In this document: positions 1-4,617 of the stretch, piece by piece
Layout: each line of letters opens with the position of its first letter
Position numbering within the stretch: the first letter of the stretch is position 1
Origin: JBDSZL01 sp039925145
GTDB taxonomy: Bacteria; Acidobacteriota; Vicinamibacteria; Vicinamibacterales; SCN-69-37
NCBI GenBank assembly: GCA_039925145.1
Contig: JBDSZL010000055.1
Span: 1 to 9,756 of the forward strand
DNA length: 9,756 nt
Direction: 5' to 3'
Made by a program: the position numbers and the translations under genes
Notes under the pieces: model-generated
Database searches by the model: none
Seen by the model: only the letters and a program-made list of their open reading frames with translations
What the model was told of the DNA's origin: nothing

Positions 1-1
1 T

Positions 2-20
2 GGTTCCCAAGTGTTCCCAC
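2..20. repeat. Double TTCCCA motif, copy 1 (candidate integrase arm-type site)
   Basis: Two TTCCCA hexamers sit 10 bp apart in the same orientation (TTCCCAAGTGTTCCCAC, positions 4-20). A nearly identical double motif occurs at 211-230 and again at 1528-1547. This copy lies about 60 bp from the tRNA-Cys fragment, on the side opposite the 211-230 copy, so the motif flanks the presumed recombination core on both sides. Integrase arm-binding sites are arranged that way. No protein in the window is known to bind it; the role is inferred from spacing and repetition. Confidence 0.35.
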
Positions 21-81
21 ATCTTAAGAAAGGGCCACTGGGACAAAACGTGCAAGTCGCTGAGTGCGTTGAAGTTAAAAA

Positions 82-127
82 TGGAGGCGCCGCCCGGAAT
101 TGAACCGGGGATGGAGGTTTTGCAGAC
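82..127 (-). other. tRNA-Cys 3' fragment, candidate attachment (att) core
   Basis: Read on the minus strand this stretch has an anticodon loop CTGCAAA (GCA anticodon, cysteine), the 3' anticodon strand ACCTC, a T-arm with a perfect CCCGG/CCGGG stem around TTCAATT, a 3' acceptor strand CGGCGCC, discriminator T and an encoded CCA. The 5' half is absent: bases upstream of the loop (GATAGT where GAGGT would be expected) do not pair with ACCTC, and no D-arm or 5' acceptor strand follows. It is therefore not a working tRNA. A 3' tRNA segment starting at the anticodon loop is the usual identity block left by tyrosine integrases that insert into tRNA genes. The adjacent minus-strand integrase-tail remnant fits that reading. 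Confidence 0.75.
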
Positions 128-142
128 TATCCAGCCGGCGCT

Positions 143-237
143 AAGTTGTTGACTCGTCTTGCATTCTGTTCTGCCGCGATCGGTTGTTTTCGCTGGTATT
201 CGGGCGCTTCTGTTCCCAAGTTGTTCCCACGTCCTTG
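143..237 (-). pseudogene. Integrase C-terminal tail remnant, repeat copy 1
   Basis: The minus strand reads VGTTWEQ, then RPNTS, then a polar basic stretch, ending at a TAG stop at 142-144, about 15 bp before the tRNA-Cys fragment. The same tail, with about nine base differences over 95 bp and no gap, recurs at 1460-1554 and ends at the same codon position. Phage and island integrases are often encoded so that they end beside the att core, so this is most simply the last ~30 codons of a tyrosine integrase whose body was lost. Upstream on this strand the frame runs into the HigB operator region without any catalytic motif. The catalytic domain is not present, so the family assignment is an inference from position. 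Confidence 0.5.
211..230. repeat. Double TTCCCA motif, copy 2 (candidate arm-type site)
   Basis: TGTTCCCAAGTTGTTCCCAC lies inside repeat copy 1. It matches 1528-1547 exactly and resembles 2-20. It could be only the codons for VGTTWEQ, but copy 1 of the motif near the window start lies outside that tail, which favours a DNA-level role. The octamer AAGTTGTT within it also occurs at 143-150. Confidence 0.35.
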
Positions 238-257
238 GGCTGGTCACCGTTGATTTG

Positions 258-277
258 TGTTGTCATATCTGACAACA
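258..277. promoter_or_regulatory. Palindromic operator upstream of higBA
   Basis: TGTTGTCA and TGACAACA form a perfect 8 bp inverted repeat around a 4 bp TATC centre, ending 33 bp before the HigB start codon. HigBA- and RelBE-type modules repress themselves through the antitoxin, or the toxin-antitoxin complex, binding a palindrome in this position. The HTH antitoxin encoded by the second gene is the natural ligand. No convincing -35/-10 pair could be fixed by eye. Confidence 0.65.
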
Positions 278-310
278 TGTATTGAGAATTGGCCGAGGGG
301 AACCGCGACC

Positions 311-658
311 ATGACATTACGGACACGCCCCATTTCGTGGGTGAAGGCGGCTCTGAAGGACTTCGAGGCATTCCCGGAAGGCGCGCAGTCCATCTGCCTG
401 ACCGCGCTGACCGTTTCGGCCGAGGGTGGCAAGGCCGACATTGCGAAACCGATGCGGGGCATCGGATCCGGCGTGTTCGAGGTTGCGCTCCCCTTCCGAG
501 GCAATGCGTTCCGCGTCGTCTACGCGGTACAGCTCGCTGACGAGATTTGGGTGATCCACGCGTTCCAGAAGAAATCGAGGCAGGGCATCAAGACACCAGC
601 CCACGAGATCGACCTCGTCAAGGACCGACTGAAGCGTCTCAAGGAGATGTTGCGATGA
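311..658 (+). CDS. higB: HigB/RelE-superfamily toxin (Gp49-like)
   Basis: A 115-residue protein of the HigB/Gp49 branch of the RelE/ParE toxins, which in characterised members cleave mRNA at the ribosome. Family features visible are the N-terminal SWVKAALKDFEAFPE helix, the EGGKADIAKPMRGIGSGVFE block at about residues 38-57, the core strands ALPFRGNAFRVVYAVQ and IWVIHAFQKKS at about 59-90, and a basic C-terminal helix ending in KRLKEMLR. Length is normal for the family. An in-frame GTG at 257 exists, but it lies inside the palindromic operator. ATG 311 is preferred because GAGGGG (295-300) precedes it by 10 bases and the protein then starts where homologues do. The stop overlaps the antitoxin start by four bases (ATGA), so the two are translationally coupled, toxin first. 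Confidence 0.85.
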   Translation: MTLRTRPISWVKAALKDFEAFPEGAQSICLTALTVSAEGGKADIAKPMRGIGSGVFEVALPFRGNAFRVVYAVQLADEIWVIHAFQKKSRQGIKTPAHEIDLVKDRLKRLKEMLR

Positions 659-960
659 AAACCGAGAAGCTGGAGATCGTGCGCGGGAGCGGTAACGTGT
701 TTCGCGATCTGGGACACGCCAGTGCCGATGTGCTGCAATTGAAGGCGCTGCTCGCGGCCGAGATTATCAAAGCCCTTGACCGTCACGGCCTGAGCGTCCG
801 TGCGGCACAGGCCCGCACGAAGATCGCCGCGGCCGATTTCTCGCGCATCCGAAATGCCGACCTGGGACGGTTCTCGGTGGACCGCCTGATGTCGATCATC
901 AACAGGCTCGGCTCACGGATCGATGTGAAGGTCCGGTTCAGGCGTGGTCACGCCGCGTAG
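655..960 (+). CDS. higA: HigA-type antitoxin, XRE-like HTH protein
   Basis: A 101-residue helix-turn-helix protein of the HTH_37/XRE antitoxin type that normally pairs with the toxin encoded just upstream. The HTH lies in roughly residues 25-75: LKALLAAEIIKALDRHGLS, then RAAQARTKIAAADFSRIRN, followed by the typical RFSVDRLMSIINRLGSRID helix. A short basic tail ends in RRGHAA. The ATG at 655 overlaps the toxin stop codon (ATGA), and AAGGAG at 641-646 serves as the ribosome site. It is expected to neutralise the toxin and to bind the palindrome at 258-277. The ORF is complete, with no frameshift. Sequence resembling an IS3 transposase begins directly after the stop, so the native downstream flank has been lost. 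Confidence 0.82.
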   Translation: MKTEKLEIVRGSGNVFRDLGHASADVLQLKALLAAEIIKALDRHGLSVRAAQARTKIAAADFSRIRNADLGRFSVDRLMSIINRLGSRIDVKVRFRRGHAA

Positions 961-961
961 G

Positions 962-1040
962 ATTCCCGGCGTCCAGGCGCTTTGCCGCGCGCTCGGCGTG
1001 GCCACGAGCGGCTACTACGCTACGCGCGTTTGGGCGCATC
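962..1040 (+). pseudogene. IS3-family orfB N-terminal scrap
   Basis: The plus frame reads IPGVQALCRALGVATSGYY followed by ATR. This resembles the start of IS3-family transposase orfB proteins (VRALCRVLGVSRSGYYAW type). Resemblance stops after about 25 residues; there is no DDE domain, no orfA and no visible inverted repeat. It begins immediately after the HigA stop and ends where sequence opposite the broken MazF gene starts, so it may mark an insertion or deletion junction. The match is short, so a chance resemblance is possible. Confidence 0.45.
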
Positions 1041-1082
1041 GATTCGCACGACCACGTACTCGGCGAACGACGTCGATGCGGC

Positions 1083-1209
1083 ACAGGCTGACGACGATGA
1101 TATCCGGACGCTCGCGATCATACGCGTCGGAGCTGATGATGACCGCTGGGCGCCGCTTCGCGGCCGTCTGGTCCGTGAACGGAAACGGGACGAGGACGCG
1201 TCGCCGAAT
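1083..1209 (-). pseudogene. MazF/PemK-type toxin fragment, no start codon, truncated
   Basis: The minus-strand frame contains VLVPFPFTDQ, then KRRPAVIISSDAY, then RERPDIIVVSL. This is the signature N-terminal third to half of MazF/PemK toxins, which are mRNA interferases with an SH3-like barrel. After about 40 residues the resemblance ends; the frame wanders on and stops at 1015-1017, so the second half of the fold is missing. The codon directly after the antitoxin stop is ATT (1207-1209) where homologues start with ATG or GTG, so translation initiation also looks lost. It lies immediately downstream of a DUF2281-type antitoxin on the same strand, the usual antitoxin-toxin order. Non-functional by sequence. 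Confidence 0.75.
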
Positions 1210-1404
1210 CTAGAGCCTGTCGTATTCGGCATCGTCCGGATTGTCCCAGACCTTGCTGAACGCGGCCTCGGAGAGGCGGGCAGCGGCGTGGACCAGGGCA
1301 CGGTCCCGGTCGCGCGTCCGCAGGAAATCGACAAAATCCTCAACTTCCTCGATCCGTTCCGGAGGCAAGCTCTGAATTTTCTCGATCAACGTTTGGGTCG
1401 GCAT
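1210..1404 (-). CDS. DUF2281-type antitoxin, now without an intact toxin
   Basis: A 64-residue acidic protein. The N-terminal block MPTQTLIEKIQSLPPERIEE and the following VEDFVDFLR helix match DUF2281 antitoxins, and the C-terminus with KVWDNPDDAEYDRL is the typical toxin-binding tail of that family (WDNPxDxxYD). A strong ribosome site AGGAGG (1410-1415) lies 5 bases before ATG 1404, supporting the start. The partner is the MazF/PemK-like toxin directly downstream, which is truncated. The frame is open throughout, so this is an orphan antitoxin that could still be expressed or could counter a related toxin elsewhere in the genome. Confidence 0.8.
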   Translation of the reverse strand: MPTQTLIEKIQSLPPERIEEVEDFVDFLRTRDRDRALVHAAARLSEAAFSKVWDNPDDAEYDRL

Positions 1405-1459
1405 TGATGCCTCCTGCGCCTTCTAACTTAGCTGGTTCCTGGCCAGTCCAGAGAGCGTC

Positions 1460-1554
1460 AAGTTGTTGGCTCGTCTTGCTTTCTGTTTCGTCGTGATCGG
1501 TTGTTTTGGCTGGTATTCGGGCGGTTCTGTTCCCAAGTTGTTCCCACGTTCTTG
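1460..1554 (-). pseudogene. Integrase C-terminal tail remnant, repeat copy 2
   Basis: A direct repeat of 143-237 at a constant offset of 1317 bp, with about nine mismatches and no gap. The minus strand again reads VGTTWEQ, RPNTS, then a basic tail, and stops with TGA at 1459-1461 at the same codon position as copy 1. Unlike copy 1, no tRNA fragment follows it. Five of the differences change residues, so it is not under obvious purifying selection. It is read as the tail left by an earlier or later insertion of a related integrase-bearing element at the same hotspot. Confidence 0.5.
1528..1547. repeat. Double TTCCCA motif, copy 3
   Basis: Identical over 20 bases to 211-230 and located inside repeat copy 2. 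See the 2-20 and 211-230 entries for the arm-site interpretation. Confidence 0.35.
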
Positions 1555-1580
1555 ACCATTTCGTCGCGCAGCCTGCGGGC

Positions 1581-1586
1581 TACAAT
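1581..1586 (+). promoter_or_regulatory. Possible -10 element for the DUF433 gene
   Basis: TACAAT is a good -10 hexamer 15 bases before the DUF433 ATG. TTGACC at 1552-1557 would be a good -35 but the spacing is 23 bp, too long for a standard promoter. A weaker TTTCGT at 1559-1564 gives 16 bp. The call is tentative; the start would lie very close to the ATG, giving a short or nearly leaderless transcript. Confidence 0.3.
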
Positions 1587-1600
1587 GGACGCGGCCGGCC

Positions 1601-1834
1601 ATGACTGAAGACTTGATCGTCTCCACTCCTGAGATCCTCGCGGGCAAGCCCTGCGTGCGAGGGACGCGCCTCAGCGTGGAATTCCTCCTCGAGCTGGCCG
1701 CGAGTGGAGCCACGCCCGCCGAGATGCTGGCGCAGTATCCCCAGCTCACACCCAAGGGGCTCGCTGCGGCATTGCACTTTGCCGCCGACGTGCTCAAGGG
1801 TGAGCACGTCTGGGAACTCACGACGAGCGCGTGA
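1601..1834 (+). CDS. DUF433 family antitoxin
   Basis: A 77-residue protein matching DUF433 throughout: an early strand with VSTPEILAGKPCVRGTRL, then the helix SVEFLLELAASGATPAEMLA, then the YPQLTPKGLAAALHFAAD block. GKPCVRGTR and the YPxLT motif are diagnostic. DUF433 proteins are small winged-HTH-like antitoxins commonly paired with DUF5615 PIN-like toxins. ATG 1601 is used because it starts at the conserved N-terminus, although no strong ribosome site is visible. The stop overlaps the start of the partner gene (GTGA, 1831-1834), showing translational coupling. The frame is intact; the partner is not. Confidence 0.85.
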   Translation: MTEDLIVSTPEILAGKPCVRGTRLSVEFLLELAASGATPAEMLAQYPQLTPKGLAAALHFAADVLKGEHVWELTTSA

Positions 1835-1905
1835 AACCGCTCGACCTCCTCCTTCTCACTAACGAGAACATCGGCCCGGACGTCTTGCAGACTTCGCGTC
1901 GCTTC
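1831..1905 (+). pseudogene. DUF5615 PIN-like toxin, 5' fragment only
   Basis: A GTG at 1831, overlapping the DUF433 stop, opens a frame reading MKPLDLLLLTNENIGPDVLQ and then TSRRF. This resembles the start of DUF5615 proteins, a PIN-like nuclease family that places a conserved acidic residue in the DENI/NENI motif. Here the D of DENI is N, an odd change at a likely metal-binding position. After about 25 residues the frame passes into the antisense of the SEC-C pseudogene, so nearly the whole nuclease domain is gone. The long open frame that continues to 2613 is antisense to that gene and not a real extension. Confidence 0.6.
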
Positions 1906-1909
1906 GCGA

Positions 1910-3388
1910 TCATTCCCGTGTCGCCAGCGGATTCAATCCCAGCGTGCGCCGCAGCGCGGACCACGTGTCGCGCCGGGCCGGGCGCGCATCGGCGTGACTC
2001 CCGTCGAAGCCCGCCAACAGGGCCTCGACCCGCTCGCGGCCACGAACCGTCCGGACGACCTGCCGCGGCGTCCGATGACCGAGTGCAGGGACGCGCGTAT
2101 AGACCCATGCTTCCAGATGCTGTCGGTGCATCTCGTCTTCCAACGTGTCGAACTCCGCGGGCCGTTCGCCATCCGCGAACGGTTCGACGCACCTTCAGGC
2201 GCCTGGGCGCGCTTCACCTGAAGACCTTTCACCATCCGTTCGACGTTCTCGACCGACCGGGCCCGCAACACGGTCGCACCCCCGAGGAGGCGCCTGATCT
2301 CTCGGGCCAGGCGATCGGCGCGCCGGGCGGAGTTCACCTCCGCGGTCAGCCGACCGGTCGTGAGGCGCAGCGTCCCCTGGATCGTGTTGTCCCACGCGTT
2401 CATCTTGCGATTGCCGGCTTTGACCCAGCTCACGACGACGCTCGTCATCGTGCCCGCGTTGTCCGTCTCCATGTCGCTCACATGCTCGTCCTCGCCCAGC
2501 ATCTTCGAGCGGCCTCAGCCGTTCGAACACGTCGGCAACGGCGGTCGTTAGATCGTAGACAAGCGTCGTCGGCTCCAGGGGATCGCCGTCGGTGTTTCGG
2601 AGCTGAGGCATGACCGGGTTCCGGATTTCTGGCGCGAGCTCCAGATACAGATCGCGAATCTCCACATCACAGTCCATCAGATCGTGTCGCGTTGGTGTTC
2701 GTCGTCTGAAGACGCGGTCGCGCCAGTCGAGAATGCTGAGGTGTAGACGTGCGGGCACCGCCAACGGCGCCATGCCGAACATCAGGCACACGCCGCCGGC
2801 GGTGACGACACGCACGAAAAGAAGGTCGGTCCTATGAACGGTCCGCGACGCGGACTGCTCCAGGCCGTGGAAGCGACGGCCGGTGAAGAGGTCGCGGATG
2901 TCGAGGCTCAGACCCGGTTCGACGCCCTCGACGACGAAGACGCTCATTGGGCTCGCGCACGCCGCCGTCACCCACGCCCGTTCGAGGGCATCGATCAATG
3001 GCTGTTCCGTTCGCAGCCAATAGAGGCCAACGGGCTCGTCCGGCCAATCTGGCTCGATGCCCTCACCGTGCGGATCGCGGATGAATCCCGTCACGAACCA
3101 CGGGACGAACATCGAATCGAACTCGGGAATGTCCGTGAACTCGTCAGCGTCGGGCGGCTCGCCGGCCCAGAAGTCCAGCCACGCATGTTCAAAGAACGGC
3201 TTGCCGAACCGTTTTAGCGCGAACGCGAACAGCGCATCGACGACACGGCCCTCCGCGCGACGCACGCGAATGCGGGACTGCTCGATGGAGTCAGCCTTGG
3301 CGAGGCAGCAGTGTTTGAACTTGCGGCCGCTGCCGCAAGGGCACGGAGCGTTGCGGCCGGTCTCGGCACCGATCGGCTGCAGCTTATC
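1910..3388 (-). pseudogene. SEC-C zinc-motif protein gene, broken by frameshifts
   Basis: The pieces, in order on the minus strand, are as follows. A SEC-C zinc motif (NAPCPCGSGRKFKHCC, Cys codons at about 3335-3343 and 3305-3310) is followed in frame by a long domain with DFWAGEPPDADEF, PDWPDEPVGLYWLR, SASRTVHRTDLLFVRVV and LRNTDGDPLEPTTLVYDL. A shift near 2495 is followed by VVSWVKAGNRKMNAWDN, IQGTLRLTTGRLTAEVNSA and RRLLGGATVLRARSVENVE. A second shift near 2175 is followed by EDEMHRQHLEAWVYTRVPAL and RTPRQVVRTVRGRERVEALL, ending at a stop at 1910-1912. Together these look like one SEC-C protein of about 480-500 residues. The N-terminus is also doubtful: an in-frame stop (3440-3442) precedes the motif and no ATG/GTG lies between. 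SEC-C motifs bind zinc; the larger domain's function is unknown to me. Confidence 0.75.
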
Positions 3389-3565
3389 GCGCGATGGCGT
3401 CCGATCTCGTCGGCGCCGAGAAACGACTCGGGGTCGGTCTCATCCAGACTGGTGGTTCACGGCGAGACGCTTCCCATATGCGAACCACTATGAACTCGAT
3501 GTGTATCTCAGGTGTAGCGCTATGGTCGTTCGTGACTCGAGGATAGAAGGAAGCATTAGCGACAT

Positions 3566-3595
3566 AAGCGGCGTTGGACTAAACCGCTTCGCGGT
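3566..3595. other. Overlapping hairpins, candidate left end of the IS91-type element
   Basis: Two mutually exclusive stems are visible. AAGCGG (3566-3571) pairs with CCGCTT (3584-3589) around a 12-base loop containing TTGGACTAAA. ACCGC (3583-3587) pairs with GCGGT (3591-3595) around TTC. Terminal hairpins are expected at rolling-circle (oriIS/terIS) ends. TGGACTAAA (3575-3583) recurs inverted at 6086-6094 near the other presumed end. No insertion-free copy is available to fix the boundary. Confidence 0.4.
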
Positions 3596-3714
3596 AGGTC
3601 GTACGCCGGTCGCGCGCTCTCGTCCCGCCATCTGAGTTCCTCGCACCGCTGACTCGCCGCGTCCTCGATACGCTCCAGTTACCCACGCGCCGGGATGGGC
3701 CGCGCGCGTGCGCC

Positions 3715-3719
3715 AGGAG
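3715..3719 (+). promoter_or_regulatory. Ribosome binding site of the tyrosine recombinase
   Basis: AGGAG sits 6 bases before ATG 3726. It decides in favour of that ATG over the in-frame GTG at 3708, which would place the ribosome site inside the coding region. Confidence 0.7.
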
Positions 3720-3725
3720 CTGTCG

Positions 3726-4607
3726 ATGACCCCACTTCGCCAACGCATGCTCGAAGATATGCAGGTCCGCAACCTGTCCCCCCTGACCCAGCGCGCGTAC
3801 CTCGAGCACGTGTCGCGGTTCGCGCGGCACTTCGGCCGGTCGCCCGCGCGGTTGGGTCCCGAGGAGATTCGGGCCTACCAGATCTATTTGACCAACGAGC
3901 GACAGTTGGCGCCCGCATCCATCGTGATCACCGTGGCCGCGCTGCGCTTCTTCTACGCGGTCACGCTCCAGAAGCCGTGGTCGGTGACGGCCGTGATTCC
4001 GGCGCCCAAGATGCCGCAGACCTTGCCCGTCGTGCTCAGCCCGGCCGAAGTCGTCCAGTTTCTCGACAGCATCAAGACGCCGAAGCACCGCACCATCCTG
4101 ACGACCTGCTACGCCGCCGGCCTGCGGATCTCCGAGGCCGTGCACCTCACCGTGTCGGCGATCGACAGCCCGCGCATGGTCCTGCGCGTCGAGCAGGGCA
4201 AGGGGCAGAAGGACCGCTACGTCATGCTCTCTCCGACGCTACTCGCGATCCTGCGCGCGTGGTGGCGCCTGAGCCGCCCCCGGCACTGGCTCTTCCCCGG
4301 CGATCGCCCCGGGTGTCCCATCACCACCCACGCGGTCGACCGCGCCTGTCAGCAGGCCCATCGGCGCAGCGGTATCACCAAGCCGATCACTCCGCATTCC
4401 CTGCGTCACGCGTTCGCCGTGCATTTGCTGGAAGCCGGGACCGACGTCCGCACGATTCAGTTGCTGCTCGGCCATCGGAGTCTCGCGACGACGGCGCGCT
4501 ATCTGGCGATCGCCACGACGCGGGTGTGCGCGACGCCGAGTCCGCTGGATCTGCTGCCGCGCCTCGGCGCGGCGGCGTCCCCGGCCTCCACCCCCACGCC
4601 CCGCTGA
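3726..4607 (+). CDS. Tyrosine recombinase of an IS91-type element
   Basis: A 293-residue tyrosine recombinase that looks intact. The N-terminal SAM-like DNA-binding domain (about 1-90) begins MTPLRQRMLEDMQVRNLSPL and includes TQRAYLEHVSRFARHF. The catalytic domain (about 100-265) has all five usual residues: Arg134 in AGLRISEAV, Lys159 in EQGKGQKDRY, His224 and Arg227 in PHSLRHAF, His250 in LLGHRS, and the nucleophile Tyr259 in TTARYLAI. The tail is rich in Ala, Pro and Ser. It sits 10 bases upstream of an IS91-type transposase in the same direction, so they are probably co-transcribed. Recombinases of this compact type are known upstream of the transposase in some IS91-like elements, where they may assist transposition or resolve products; the exact role here is inferred. 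It shows no similarity by eye to the integrase tails at 143 and 1460. Confidence 0.9.
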   Translation: MTPLRQRMLEDMQVRNLSPLTQRAYLEHVSRFARHFGRSPARLGPEEIRAYQIYLTNERQLAPASIVITVAALRFFYAVTLQKPWSVTAVIPAPKMPQTLPVVLSPAEVVQFLDSIKTPKHRTILTTCYAAGLRISEAVHLTVSAIDSPRMVLRVEQGKGQKDRYVMLSPTLLAILRAWWRLSRPRHWLFPGDRPGCPITTHAVDRACQQAHRRSGITKPITPHSLRHAFAVHLLEAGTDVRTIQLLLGHRSLATTARYLAIATTRVCATPSPLDLLPRLGAAASPASTPTPR

Positions 4608-4617
4608 GCCGCCGGCC

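Larger units (their letters stand above)
3389..3725. other. Intergenic: pseudogene leader and candidate element left end
   Basis: No convincing gene is seen. The first part (to about 3500) is the decayed 5' leader of the SEC-C gene. It contains a 7 bp inverted repeat GTGGTTC/GAACCAC (in 3450-3490). Around 3500-3580 the sequence becomes visibly less GC-rich than its surroundings, and at 3566-3595 it carries overlapping hairpins. The last ~125 bp lead into the tyrosine recombinase and show no clear promoter. Confidence 0.5.

Noticed and set aside
82..150. Functional tRNA-Cys gene
   Set aside because: The 5' acceptor strand, D-arm and 5' anticodon strand are missing; bases beyond the anticodon loop do not pair.
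257..310. N-terminal extension of the HigB-like toxin from GTG 257
   Set aside because: It begins within the palindromic operator, lacks a ribosome site, and homologues start at about the 311 ATG.
1015..1209. Functional MazF toxin using ATT as start
   Set aside because: Even with an unusual start, the C-terminal half of the fold is missing.
1831..2613. Single 260-residue plus-strand protein
   Set aside because: Only the first ~25 residues resemble a family; the rest is antisense to the SEC-C gene and is arginine/proline-rich.
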